In this document: piece after piece, positions 15,613 to 24,253 of the stretch
Layout: the number at the start of each line of letters is the position of its first letter
How positions within the stretch are numbered: the first letter of the stretch is position 1
Assembly: GCA_051873875.1 (NCBI GenBank)
Contig: JBJEFI010000079.1
Coordinates: forward strand, 42,924 to 106,923
DNA length: 64,000 bases
Source of the DNA: JBJEFI01 sp051873875
Lineage (GTDB): Bacteria > Bacillota > Bacilli > Bacillales > Bacillaceae_G
Direction: 5' to 3'
Made by a program: the position numbers and the translations under genes
Notes under the pieces: model-generated
Seen by the model: the letters and a program-made list of their open reading frames with translations, nothing else
Databases searched by the model: none
What the model was told of the DNA's origin: nothing

Positions 15613-16452
15613 TTAAATAATAATATTATCAATTAATCTTGCTTTGCTAAACTTCACAGCAATGGCGATAATAATTGTACTCGCTATCTCTGGTGTTTCG
15701 TTTAACTGTGGATACGTATAAATATCAATATAATCAACTGTACCACTTGTATGTGACGTAATATGACGATTAATCATTTCTTTTATAGCTGCCACATTTT
15801 TTTCACCATTTTTAATTTGTTCTTTAGCAACAAGTAAAGACGCGAATAACTGGGCTGCTTCATCTCGTTCTTGTGCTGATAAATAAACATTTCTAGAGCT
15901 TTTTGCAAGACCATCTGCTTCTCTGACAGTTGGAACAGGCACAATTGTCACAGGAACGTTATAATCATCCACTAATCCACTTATAACTGCCACTTGCTGT
16001 GCATCCTTTAAGCCAAAATAAGCACGTTCTGGCATGACAATATTAAATAATTTTAATACAACCGTCACAACCCCATCAAAGTGACCTGGTCTACTTTTTC
16101 CACATAATACATTTACTCGTTCTCTTACTGTTAAAGAAGTCGTTAGCGATTGTGGATACATTTCTTCTACTGCAGGATAAAATAAATAATCAACACCTGC
16201 TTGCTTTGCTAATGCTTCATCTCTTTCAATATCTCTCGGATAAGCATCGAAATCTTCATTTGGACCAAACTGAAGTGGATTAACAAAAATGCTTAACACA
16301 ACAATATCATTTTCCATTCTTGCTTTTTTCAACAATGTTAAATGGCCTTCATGTAAAAATCCCATCGTTGGTACAAACCCAATGCTTTTTCCAGCTTTTT
16401 TATGTTGTAAATTTATCGCTTGCATTTCTTTAATAGTACGAATTACATTCAT
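15613..16452 (-). CDS. panC: Pantothenate synthetase
   Basis: ATP-dependent condensation of pantoate with beta-alanine. The 279-aa enzyme has the nucleotidyltransferase HIGH-like motif in VPTMGFLHEGHLTLL (residues 28-42), NPLQFGPNEDFDAYPRD, GKSRPGHFDGVVTVV and the KMSKS-like SSRNVYLS. It starts four bases from the panB stop with GGGGAAAGTGAG as RBS. Middle gene of panBCD. Confidence 0.97.
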   Translation of the reverse strand: MNVIRTIKEMQAINLQHKKAGKSIGFVPTMGFLHEGHLTLLKKARMENDIVVLSIFVNPLQFGPNEDFDAYPRDIERDEALAKQAGVDYLFYPAVEEMYPQSLTTSLTVRERVNVLCGKSRPGHFDGVVTVVLKLFNIVMPERAYFGLKDAQQVAVISGLVDDYNVPVTIVPVPTVREADGLAKSSRNVYLSAQERDEAAQLFASLLVAKEQIKNGEKNVAAIKEMINRHITSHTSGTVDYIDIYTYPQLNETPEIASTIIIAIAVKFSKARLIDNIII

Positions 16453-16455
16453 TTC

Positions 16456-17289
16456 TCACTTTCCCCCATATAGTGCAACTAATTCTTCTTCATTCATATT
16501 AAAGGAATGTTTTTCTGTCGGGAATTGACGCTTTTTCACATCATTTGCATATTGAGAAATTCCCTCGACAATTTGTGACTGTACATGAACATATTGTTGA
16601 ACAAATTTTGGCACACGCTCAATACCATAGGTAATAATATCGTGGAATACAAGCACTTGTCCATCTGTATTCACACCAGCGCCAATTCCGATTGTCGGAA
16701 TTGTTAATTGTTTAGAAATAAACTGTGCAAGCTGTTGTGGTACACACTCTAATACTAGGGCAATGGCACCTGCTTGTTCACATTTTTTCGCATCCTCAAT
16801 TAATTTCTTCGCACTTTCTGCATCTTTTCCTTGGACTTTATAGCCACCTAATACCCCAACTGATTGAGGAGTTAAACCTAGATGTGCCACAACTGGAACA
16901 CCTGCTTTTGTAAGTAGATTAATGACATCTAATACTTCGTCTGCCCCTTCTACTTTTAAGGCATTAGCATTTGTTTCTTGCATAATTCGACGTGCATTTT
17001 TCATTGTATCTTCTTTTGATACATGATAGCTCATAAATGGCATATCCGTAACAACAAACGTATTTGGTGCACCACGACGAACTGCTTTTGAATGATGAAT
17101 CATATCATCCACTGTTACAGGTATTGTTGAATCATAACCAAGTACAACCATTCCTAAAGAGTCTCCAACTAAAATCATATCAATACCTGCTTCTTCAACA
17201 GCCTTCGCAGATGGGTAATCATAAGCTGTTACCATCGTAATTGCTTCACCCATTTGCTTCATTTTAAGAAAATCATTTCGGTTCTTCAT
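16456..17289 (-). CDS. panB: 3-methyl-2-oxobutanoate hydroxymethyltransferase
   Basis: First committed step of pantothenate synthesis: ketoisovalerate plus methylene-THF gives ketopantoate. The 277-aa TIM-barrel protein shows MVTAYDYPSAK, VGDSLGMVVLGYDST with metal and substrate ligands, HLGLTPQSV, and GIGAGVNTDGQVLVFHD. The ATG at 17289 is six bases after GGAGGA; an upstream in-frame ATG at 17352 falls in the leader terminator and is not used. The gene has a 200-base leader carrying tandem hairpins and a terminator, suggesting attenuation control. Confidence 0.96.
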   Translation of the reverse strand: MKNRNDFLKMKQMGEAITMVTAYDYPSAKAVEEAGIDMILVGDSLGMVVLGYDSTIPVTVDDMIHHSKAVRRGAPNTFVVTDMPFMSYHVSKEDTMKNARRIMQETNANALKVEGADEVLDVINLLTKAGVPVVAHLGLTPQSVGVLGGYKVQGKDAESAKKLIEDAKKCEQAGAIALVLECVPQQLAQFISKQLTIPTIGIGAGVNTDGQVLVFHDIITYGIERVPKFVQQYVHVQSQIVEGISQYANDVKKRQFPTEKHSFNMNEEELVALYGGK

Positions 17290-17342
17290 TATTATCCTCC
17301 TTTTCGTGTTCGAGAAAGAGGTAGTCATATTGCGCACCAAAA

Positions 17343-17371
17343 AGCCCTTCACAATTTATAGGTGAAGGGCT
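17343..17371 (-). terminator. Terminator/attenuator in the panB leader
   Basis: AGCCCTTCAC / GTGAAGGGCT, a 10-bp perfect stem with a 9-base loop, followed by TTTTTGG on the minus strand. It lies after the two hairpins at 17387-17489 and about 50 bases before panB, so it could both end birA read-through and act as the regulated terminator of the panB leader. Confidence 0.8.
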
Positions 17372-17386
17372 AAACGTACAAAATAT

Positions 17387-17489
17387 GCTTATCCCTCTGT
17401 CCTAGTCCGTATAATGGATCAAGGCAGACTAATTTTTTATAGTCTGAGTGTAAAACATCGGTGTAGTTCTAACGTAGTAGATACTACCC
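17387..17489 (-). ncRNA. panB leader with two related hairpins, candidate tandem pan RNA motif
   Basis: Minus-strand leader of panBCD. Hairpin 1 (17489-17460) is GGGTAGT paired with ACTAC-A-CC, the A being bulged. Hairpin 2 (17423-17387) is CTTGATCC paired with GGAT-AAG. Both enclose the same loop signature, ACTA(C/G)GNNAGA: ACTACGTTAGA in the first and ACTAGGACAGA in the second. A third stem, CAGACTA / TAGTCTG, lies between them (17425-17446). Established knowledge: the pan motif is a conserved hairpin, often in tandem, upstream of pantothenate genes, including in B. subtilis. Matching to the Rfam model was not possible here; the ligand, if any, is not known to me. Confidence 0.6.
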
Positions 17490-17498
17490 ATATTCGTT

Positions 17499-17507
17499 AT
17501 TATAGCA
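17499..17507 (-). promoter_or_regulatory. Extended -10 promoter of panBCD
   Basis: Minus strand reads TGCTATAAT, a perfect extended -10 (TGnTATAAT). The expected start site falls at about 17491, immediately before hairpin 1 of the leader. No good -35 hexamer is visible, as is usual for extended -10 promoters. Confidence 0.65.
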
Positions 17508-17543
17508 CAGACTGTAAAAATAAAAAGAAAAAAGTACGCGTTT

Positions 17544-18524
17544 TCAGACAACTTCTATATCAGCAGAATAAATGGAATGAATCACCCCATTTTCATCTTG
17601 AAGAAGCAACACTCCATCTTCATTAATTCCAAGAGCAACTCCAACGATTGTTTTCATTAATGTATGGGCATGAACTGTTCTCCCAACTGAAATCGCATAG
17701 GACTCCCATAACATTTTTATTGGTAAAAATCCAACTTTTAAATATTGAGTATATAGTCGTTCAAATTGCTCAAAAAACATCGTAATTAATTCCACTCGAT
17801 TTAATTTACGTCCAGATTCAATGGAAAGTGACGTTGCTATATCCTGTAATTCTTCGGGAAATTGGGAAATTGATTGATTTACATTTATTCCAATGCCAAC
17901 AATTACACTATTTACACAATCGGCTTCTGCTTGTAGCTCTGTTAAAATGCCAACCGTTTTTTTCCCATTTATTAAAATGTCATTTGGCCACTTTATATCA
18001 ATAGTTAAACCTGTATATTCAGTTAAAGTTTGTGCTACTGCCACAGCTGTCAATAATGTTAATTGTGGTGTTTTATTAATTGGAATAGCAGGACGAAGAA
18101 TCATACTCATCCAAATACCATCACCTTTTTCCGAATGCCAGCTTCTACTTAGTCGTCCTTTCCCTGCTTCTTGTGTTTCACTAACAACGACTGTACCTTC
18201 TTCTGCTCCCTCCATTGCCAAGGAAACAGCAATTGGTTGAGTAGAAGCAACCGTATCAAAATAATGAATCTTTCGCCCAATTTTTTCTGTTTTTAATCTA
18301 GCATCAATACGATGAGCAAATAACATATCTGGTTCTTCAAGTAATTTATACCCACTTTTTCGCTGAGCGTCTAGTACAAATCCTTCACTCCGAAGTTCTT
18401 CTATATATTTCCAAATAGCCGTGCGTGAACATCCTAACGCATCGCTAATTTCCTGACCAGAAACATAGCGTTCTTTATTTTTATATAATGTTTTAAACAA
18501 CTCATTTTTTAATTGTTTAGCCAC
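17544..18524 (-). CDS. birA: Bifunctional biotin ligase/biotin operon repressor BirA
   Basis: Attaches biotin to acyl carrier subunits and represses biotin genes. The 326-aa protein has an N-terminal winged helix (YVSGQEISDALGCSRTAIWK) and a catalytic domain with the biotin/ATP loop ETQEAGKGRLSRSWHS, KWPNDILINGKKTVGIL and a C-terminal SH3-like domain. The likely start is GTG at 18524; an alternative GTG at 18536 is four codons earlier and lacks an RBS. It overlaps the 3' end of cca by 16 bases, so it closes the dapB-bshB1-bshA-cca-birA operon. Confidence 0.94.
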   Translation of the reverse strand: MAKQLKNELFKTLYKNKERYVSGQEISDALGCSRTAIWKYIEELRSEGFVLDAQRKSGYKLLEEPDMLFAHRIDARLKTEKIGRKIHYFDTVASTQPIAVSLAMEGAEEGTVVVSETQEAGKGRLSRSWHSEKGDGIWMSMILRPAIPINKTPQLTLLTAVAVAQTLTEYTGLTIDIKWPNDILINGKKTVGILTELQAEADCVNSVIVGIGINVNQSISQFPEELQDIATSLSIESGRKLNRVELITMFFEQFERLYTQYLKVGFLPIKMLWESYAISVGRTVHAHTLMKTIVGVALGINEDGVLLLQDENGVIHSIYSADIEVV

Positions 18525-19702
18525 TCCGAAAACCACTTCCTTATACTTTGTTTCTCATTTTCTACTTCATTTGCTAAAATTGCTCGTTCCACTTCCGAAA
18601 AAGCAGTTTGAATCCACGGTCCTGGTTTTTCTTCACACCATGCCATAAAATCATTTCCAGTTATCACAATTTCATTACGCATTTTAATTGGTAGCTGTTC
18701 ATAGGCTGTTCTTTTTTCTTGAATTGCTTGTTCGTTTACATCTTTTGTTAACACATTTTCAATTCGTTGTACAGAAATACTTGCTTCTTTTCCTAATTCG
18801 TATAACAACTGATTACTCCAACCATTTTCTTCTACTTTTCGTACCCCTGTTAAAATAGTTGTTATCTCTTGTTTTTGTTTATTAGACATTCTCCAATTTT
18901 TTGCTACTACGTCTGCTTCATATTGAGTGTCTAGATAAAGTAACAATGCCCAATGTTCTATTTTATTTTTTAAATGAGAAAGGTCATATTGAAGTACCTT
19001 ACTAAAAACAGTTACATCATTTACGATGAATGGAAGATGTTCGTATATTTTTAATGTTGTAAAAAAAGTAAGTGCTTCTTTTACATGCAAACCACTTAGC
19101 AATTTATCCATTTCATTTAATAAACGTTCTTTTGCGATATGTGCTAACAACTGTTTTTGCGTTGTGATGCCTTTTATTACATCTTCATGTAATGTAAATC
19201 CTAACGTGCTAACAAATCGTAATGCCCGCATCATTCTTAGTGCATCTTCATTAAATCGGTCCGTAGCACTTCCAACTGTGCGAATTATTTGCTGGTTAAT
19301 ATCGATTTGGCCATCATAAGGATCAATGATTTCACCTGCTTCTGTCATCGCGATTGCATTCATTGTGAAATCACGTCGTTTTAAATCATCAATTAAAGTA
19401 CGAACAAAGGTCACATGAGAGGGTCTTCGATAGTCGTCATATTCATCCTCTACTCGAAAGGTTGTTACTTCATAGCCTTCCGTATCTTCAATGACAAGAA
19501 TTGTTCCGTGTTGTAAGCCGATTGGTACGTTTCTTTCAAATAAATCCATGACTTCTTCTGGCAGTGCAGATGTAGCAATATCAATATCTCCTATTTCTCT
19601 TCCAATTAGATAGTCTCGTACACTTCCACCAACAAAGTATGCATCATACCCATGTTGTTTAAGCTTCTTAATAATTAATGCCGGTTTTTCAAATCTATTC
19701 AT
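18509..19702 (-). CDS. cca: CCA-adding tRNA nucleotidyltransferase
   Basis: Adds or repairs the 3' CCA end of tRNAs. The 397-aa class II enzyme matches the length of B. subtilis Cca. Visible are the catalytic GGSVRDYLIGREIGDIDIAT (residues 22-41, with the DxD), the RRDFTMNAIA motif, and NEDALRMMRALRF. The start codon sits one base after the bshA stop, with the RBS (AGGAAG) inside bshA. Fourth gene in the dapB-to-birA operon. Confidence 0.97.
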   Translation of the reverse strand: MNRFEKPALIIKKLKQHGYDAYFVGGSVRDYLIGREIGDIDIATSALPEEVMDLFERNVPIGLQHGTILVIEDTEGYEVTTFRVEDEYDDYRRPSHVTFVRTLIDDLKRRDFTMNAIAMTEAGEIIDPYDGQIDINQQIIRTVGSATDRFNEDALRMMRALRFVSTLGFTLHEDVIKGITTQKQLLAHIAKERLLNEMDKLLSGLHVKEALTFFTTLKIYEHLPFIVNDVTVFSKVLQYDLSHLKNKIEHWALLLYLDTQYEADVVAKNWRMSNKQKQEITTILTGVRKVEENGWSNQLLYELGKEASISVQRIENVLTKDVNEQAIQEKRTAYEQLPIKMRNEIVITGNDFMAWCEEKPGPWIQTAFSEVERAILANEVENEKQSIRKWFSEWLNN

Positions 19703-19703
19703 C

Positions 19704-20834
19704 TCATCTTCCTATCATTTTTTTATATAAATTCTCATATTGCTCCACGATTCTTTCTGAATAAAAGCGTTGCTTTACATCTTCAACTGCATTTTCACCC
19801 ATTTTTTTATGTAAAGATGGTGATTGTAAAATTTCAAGTGAATGATTAATCATACTGTCTATGTCACCTAATTCACAAATGTAGCCTGTTTCCCCATGTT
19901 TAATAACTTCCGGAATTCCGCCAATATTTGTACCAATACAAGGAACACCACATCCCATAGCTTCTAATAGGACAAGTCCAAAGCTTTCTTTTTCCGATAG
20001 CAATAATTTTAAATCACTAATGGATAAAAGCTCTTCAACGTTTTCTTGTTTTCCTAAAAACAGTACTTTATCCTTTATTCCTAACTGCTTTACTAAACGA
20101 GATACAACCGTTGATTCAGGTCCATCGCCAACTAATAATAATTTGGCAGGTATTTGTTTTTGAATACCATTAAAAACTCGAATAACATCCTGAATTCGTT
20201 TCACAGCTCGAAAATTAGAAATATGAATAATTACTTTTTCCTCTTCTTTAATACCGTAAATGTCTTTTAAATGAGAACAATTATCTTGCTTACGATATAC
20301 TCTTTCATCGATAAAGTTGTAAATCACTTCAATTTCTTTATTTGTTTCAATCAATGTCTGCGTTTGTTGTACAAGGCTTTTTGAGACAGCTGTCACAACA
20401 TCAGATTGTTCAATCCCAAATCGAATAATATTCGTAAGAGACGGATCATACCCCAATACAGTAATATCCGTTCCATGTAATGTTGTAATAATTTTCACAT
20501 TGTCATTTAACATTTTCTTTGCTAAATATGCGCACACTGCATGTGGAATCGCATAGTGGGCATGAATAATTTCTAATCCTTCACGCTCTACAATTTCAGC
20601 AATTTTACTAGCTAAAGCTAAATCATATGGCGGATATTGGAAAACTGAATACTGATTTGCTTCCACTTCATGATAATAAATATTCGGATACAACCTTTTT
20701 AAACGAAAAGGCATACTCGAACTAATAAAATGAATTTCATGTCCCCTTTCCGCTAACATTTTTCCTAATTCTGTTGCAACAATTCCTGAGCCACCGACAC
20801 TAGGGTAACATACAATTCCTATTTTCATTTTCAT
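19704..20834 (-). CDS. bshA: N-acetyl-alpha-D-glucosaminyl L-malate synthase BshA
   Basis: First step of bacillithiol synthesis: glycosyl transfer from UDP-GlcNAc to L-malate. The 376-aa GT4 glycosyltransferase has IVCYPSVGGSGIVATELGK at the N-terminus, TTLHGTDITVLG, ISNFRAVKRIQDVI and the GT4 E-x7-E motif in EKESFGLVLLEAMGCGVPCI. The ATG at 20834 has AGGTG six bases upstream; a GTG at 20843 and an ATG at 20828 are alternatives. It follows bshB1, whose product deacetylates the BshA product. Confidence 0.96.
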   Translation of the reverse strand: MKMKIGIVCYPSVGGSGIVATELGKMLAERGHEIHFISSSMPFRLKRLYPNIYYHEVEANQYSVFQYPPYDLALASKIAEIVEREGLEIIHAHYAIPHAVCAYLAKKMLNDNVKIITTLHGTDITVLGYDPSLTNIIRFGIEQSDVVTAVSKSLVQQTQTLIETNKEIEVIYNFIDERVYRKQDNCSHLKDIYGIKEEEKVIIHISNFRAVKRIQDVIRVFNGIQKQIPAKLLLVGDGPESTVVSRLVKQLGIKDKVLFLGKQENVEELLSISDLKLLLSEKESFGLVLLEAMGCGVPCIGTNIGGIPEVIKHGETGYICELGDIDSMINHSLEILQSPSLHKKMGENAVEDVKQRFYSERIVEQYENLYKKMIGR

Positions 20835-20843
20835 TTCATTCAC

Positions 20844-21533
20844 CTATTTAAAGAGCAATAATGGTTTCTTGCTTATAAATCCTTCTGCATATTTTGTTCC
20901 TACTTCTTTTCCAAATAGTGTTTCACGTGCCATGATGCTATCTATGTATCCATTTGTAAGAGGGGTATCACTTCCGTTATCTCCTTTTGTAAACTGACTA
21001 CGATATGCATTTAAACTGGCAATTTTCTCATTCATTGTTTCTGTTGTATCAATACAAAAAGTTGGTTTATGAAAACCATTTATCATGTAATAAAACACAT
21101 TTGTAGCACGATGAATCTCTTTCGTGTTTGTTTCAATTTTCCTCACACCTGCCGAGAAAATCGCTTCTTCAATTAACCGTGTCGCATTGCCATGGTCTGG
21201 ATGTCGATCTACTTCATAGGGCATAAAAATCATCTCTGGCTTATAATGTCGAATTACTTCTATTATTTGATGAATATATTCTTCTTTTATATATAAACCT
21301 CGATCTGGTAGGCCTACAACCATTCTTTCATGAATACCTAAAATCTTTCCTGCTTCCATTGCTTCTTGCTGTCTTAATTGGACAGTACCATTAGATGAAC
21401 ATTCTGCATACGTTAAATCGCAAATAACAATACGTTTGCCTTCATTTGCAAACTTGCGAATTGTTCCTCCCATTCCAATTTCGACATCGTCCGGATGTGC
21501 TCCAAACGCAAGAATATCAATTCCATTTTCCAT
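20844..21533 (-). CDS. bshB1: N-acetyl-GlcN-malate deacetylase BshB1
   Basis: Second step of bacillithiol synthesis. The 229-aa PIG-L family zinc deacetylase shows the metal motif AFGAHPDDVEIGMGGT (HPDD at residues 13-16), the third ligand in DRHPDHGNATRLIEEA, and the family RSQFTKGDNGSDTPL segment. It lies immediately upstream of bshA. In B. subtilis mgsA sits between dapB and this gene; here mgsA is missing. Confidence 0.95.
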   Translation of the reverse strand: MENGIDILAFGAHPDDVEIGMGGTIRKFANEGKRIVICDLTYAECSSNGTVQLRQQEAMEAGKILGIHERMVVGLPDRGLYIKEEYIHQIIEVIRHYKPEMIFMPYEVDRHPDHGNATRLIEEAIFSAGVRKIETNTKEIHRATNVFYYMINGFHKPTFCIDTTETMNEKIASLNAYRSQFTKGDNGSDTPLTNGYIDSIMARETLFGKEVGTKYAEGFISKKPLLLFK

Positions 21534-21542
21534 ACTTTTCCC

Positions 21543-22343
21543 TCAATCTATAATGTTTTCTAATCCATATACTAGTTTATCTAATTTTACGACTGTTTCA
21601 ATGCTTAATTTTATACCTGACATAAAAGATGTTCTGTCAAAAGAATCATGACGAAGTGTTAATAATTGCCCATCTCCACCAAAAAGTACTTGTTGATGTG
21701 CCACTAACCCTGGTAAACGCACACTATGAATACGCATTCCATCTATATTGCCACCACGTGCTCCTGTTAATGTTTCCTTTTCAATTTCATGCCCTTGTTG
21801 TTTTTTCTCTCTTACTTCTCCAATCATTTGGGCTGTTTTTAGCGCTGTACCTGATGGAGCATCTAATTTTCTATCATGGTGCATTTCAATAATTTCAACA
21901 TCTTGAAAATAATGTGCTGCCATTTTTGCAAATTTCATCATTAATACTGCCCCTAGCGCAAAATTTGGTGCAATAATAATTCCTACTCTTCTTTCTTCAC
22001 TTTCTCGTTCTAATACAGCTAGTTCTTCTGATGAAAAACCTGTTGTTCCAATTACACAAGGAAGACGATGAGCAAGAGCTATGGCAACATGGCGCTTTCC
22101 TGTTTCCGGATTCGTTAAATCAACAAATACATCAGCTTCTTGTTCCTGGATACATGTAGCAGCATCCTCATAAATAGGGACATCTAATTCCAATCCTCCC
22201 TCAATATCTTTTAGAAACTTTCCATTATGTAAACGGTCTACAACTGCCACTAATTGAAAATGAGGCTGATTTACAATCATCCTTATTGCCTCTTGTCCCA
22301 TCTTTCCACGCGGTCCTGCTAAAATAATTCGAATGATTTTCAT
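21543..22343 (-). CDS. dapB: 4-hydroxy-tetrahydrodipicolinate reductase
   Basis: NAD(P)H-dependent step of lysine/diaminopimelate (and spore dipicolinate) synthesis. The 266-aa enzyme has the Rossmann LAGPRGKMGQEAIRM, IGTTGFS, APNFALGAVLMMKFA, the catalytic EMHHDRKLDAPSGTAL and a C-terminal TFMSGIKL-like sequence (SFMSGIKLSIETVV). The ATG at 22343 follows GGGGAAG; the longer frame from 22376 has no RBS. Head of the dapB-bshB1-bshA-cca-birA transcript. Confidence 0.97.
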   Translation of the reverse strand: MKIIRIILAGPRGKMGQEAIRMIVNQPHFQLVAVVDRLHNGKFLKDIEGGLELDVPIYEDAATCIQEQEADVFVDLTNPETGKRHVAIALAHRLPCVIGTTGFSSEELAVLERESEERRVGIIIAPNFALGAVLMMKFAKMAAHYFQDVEIIEMHHDRKLDAPSGTALKTAQMIGEVREKKQQGHEIEKETLTGARGGNIDGMRIHSVRLPGLVAHQQVLFGGDGQLLTLRHDSFDRTSFMSGIKLSIETVVKLDKLVYGLENIID

Positions 22344-22473
22344 GTTCTTCTTCCCCTCTATTAGAATTTTGTACAAAACAAATATTTCTTAAACTATTCA
22401 AACTATTATATTGCTCGATGATATATGTAAATACTATAATAGGCATTATACATAAAAAAGGAGTACAGCATTT

Positions 22474-23343
22474 ATGATTTTTCAATTAAAAATTAAAAAC
22501 ATTTTCTTTATCCTACTAGGATCGGCTATTTTTTCATTTGGTGTCGTTAATATTAACATTGAAAATAACCTTGCCGAAGGTGGATTTACTGGGATAACAC
22601 TTATAATTTATGCACTTATCGGCTTAAAACCTTCCATTACTAATATTATATTAAATATCCCACTTTTCTTCGTCGGATACAAGTTATTAGGAAAAATCAC
22701 TTTTCTATATAGCATTATCGGTACTGTCTCTGTTTCCATCTTTTTAGCTATTTTCGAAAACAATCCATTTCCAATTGCTTTACAAAATGATATGGCACTA
22801 GCTGCTTTATTTGCAGGGGTATTTATTGGTGCCGGACTTGGTATTATCTTCCGATATGGCGGTACAACAGGTGGTGTTGATATTATTGCTCGTCTCGTTC
22901 ATAAATACATTGGTTGGGGCATGGGAAAAACAATGTTTTTATTTGATGCAGTCGTTATTACCTTATCTCTCTCTTACTTAACATATCAACAAGCAATGTA
23001 TACCCTTGTCGTTGTTTTTGTCGGTGCTCGCGTGATTGACTTCATGCAAGAAGGGGCTTATTCGGCACGTGGGGCAATTATTATTTCTGATCATTGTGGT
23101 CCTATTGCTGAAAAAATTTCTGAACAGCTAGGTCGAGGCGCAACATTATTAAATGGTACAGGTACATATACAAAACAACCTCGTGATGTTCTTTATTGTG
23201 TCGTAAGTAGAAACGAAGTGGTTCGTTTAAAAAATGTCATTAATGCTGTTGATCCTCACGCATTCGTATCTGTAACAGAAGTCCACGATGTATTAGGCGA
23301 AGGCTTTACATTAGATGAAAATAAAAATCCAATTATTCATTAA
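22474..23343 (+). CDS. ypjC: YitT-family membrane protein (DUF161 + DUF2179), YpjC position
   Basis: A 289-aa membrane protein with about five or six hydrophobic spans (residues 7-27, 38-60, 68-90, 98-125, 145-175) and a soluble C-terminal DUF2179 domain (VSRNEVVRLKNVINAVDPHA, then FVSVTEVHDVLGEGF). Family signatures FRYGGTTGGVDIIARLVHKY and LNGTGTYTKQPRDVLYCVVS are present. Possibly a transporter; substrate unknown. It is divergent from dapB and sits where B. subtilis has ypjC, which belongs to the same family. AAGGAG precedes the ATG and a terminator follows directly. Confidence 0.85.
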   Translation: MIFQLKIKNIFFILLGSAIFSFGVVNINIENNLAEGGFTGITLIIYALIGLKPSITNIILNIPLFFVGYKLLGKITFLYSIIGTVSVSIFLAIFENNPFPIALQNDMALAALFAGVFIGAGLGIIFRYGGTTGGVDIIARLVHKYIGWGMGKTMFLFDAVVITLSLSYLTYQQAMYTLVVVFVGARVIDFMQEGAYSARGAIIISDHCGPIAEKISEQLGRGATLLNGTGTYTKQPRDVLYCVVSRNEVVRLKNVINAVDPHAFVSVTEVHDVLGEGFTLDENKNPIIH

Positions 23344-23347
23344 GTTA

Positions 23348-23380
23348 AAAAGGCAATCGCACTTTCATGATTGCCTTTTT
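23348..23380 (+). terminator. Terminator of the YitT-family gene
   Basis: AAAAGGCAATC / GATTGCCTTTTT stem with a 10-base loop and U-rich tail, starting five bases after the stop codon. Confidence 0.85.
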
Positions 23381-23422
23381 CTTTTTACAAAAACACGATT
23401 CCTACCGTTTTTATACAAAAAA

Positions 23423-23446
23423 GACCCTTGCTTTATCGCAAGAGCC
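23423..23446 (-). terminator. Terminator of the yugP-like gene
   Basis: Minus strand GGCTCTTGC / GCAAGGGTC (two wobble pairs) followed by TTTTTT. It lies nine bases after the metallopeptidase stop. Confidence 0.8.
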
Positions 23447-23454
23447 TTTTTCAT

Positions 23455-24132
23455 TTAATCGTCTCTATTTCCACCAAAAATTAAAAGAATACGTAGCAAC
23501 TCTAAAATACCTACTGCTACAGCAGCAACATATGTCAACGCAGCGGCATTTAATACACTGCGTGCACCTTTTACTTCTTGTGAGCCTAATAAACCTAATT
23601 GACTTAATTGTTTCATTGCACGATTTGACGCATCAAATTCTACTGGTAATGTAACAATTTGGAAAAGTAAACCACCAAGCATTAATGCTGCACCAACTAA
23701 GCCTATTCCTGTCATTTGCGTAAATAGTCCAATCATAATGAAAATCCAAGCTGCATTTGAACTAATTTGCGCTAGAGGAACTAATTGGTGACGAAAACGT
23801 AAAAAGCTATAATCGGTCGCATCTTGAATTGCATGTCCTACTTCGTGAGCAGCAACCGCAATACCAGCAATGCTTGCATTATGGTAGTTAGCAGATGATA
23901 AACGAACTACTTTACTACGTGGATCGTAATGATCTGATAAATAGCCTTGTGATTCTTCAACAGGGATATTATATAATCCATTTTGATCTAAAATGTAACG
24001 CGCTACTTGCGCACCTGTCATATTTGACTCAGAATATACTTTCGAGTAATGACTATAGGAACTGCGCACCTTCATCTGTGCACCGATTGGAATAATAATC
24101 GCTAGTAGAAATAGCAATAGTGTCGCACCCAT
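23455..24132 (-). CDS. yugP: Membrane zinc metallopeptidase, YugP family
   Basis: A 225-aa integral membrane protein with the zinc motif HEVGH (AAHEVGHAIQDATDYSFL, about residues 93-110), preceded by DHYDPRSKVVRLSSANYH. Hydrophobic spans lie at 2-18, 125-160 and 195-220. This is the YugP/DUF zinc-peptidase family found in most Bacilli; the substrate is unknown. B. subtilis yugP is elsewhere on the chromosome, so the gene is an insertion relative to that order, between ypjC-like and ypjA genes. It has its own terminator. Confidence 0.9.
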   Translation of the reverse strand: MGATLLLFLLAIIIPIGAQMKVRSSYSHYSKVYSESNMTGAQVARYILDQNGLYNIPVEESQGYLSDHYDPRSKVVRLSSANYHNASIAGIAVAAHEVGHAIQDATDYSFLRFRHQLVPLAQISSNAAWIFIMIGLFTQMTGIGLVGAALMLGGLLFQIVTLPVEFDASNRAMKQLSQLGLLGSQEVKGARSVLNAAALTYVAAVAVGILELLRILLIFGGNRDD

Positions 24133-24253
24133 TCAATACCCTCCTTATTTTACTATTGCAATCTATTGTAATAGAAGCCCAAAAAGGTGTCAATCTATAT
24201 CTACCTCATTTTTGGTAAAAATAAACGGACACCTAATCGTTCTTTTTTATCTT

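Noticed and set aside
17343..17540. T-box leader before panB
   Set aside because: No AGGGTGG-type antiterminator bulge or specifier loop; the repeated ACTANGNNAGA hairpins fit a pan motif better.
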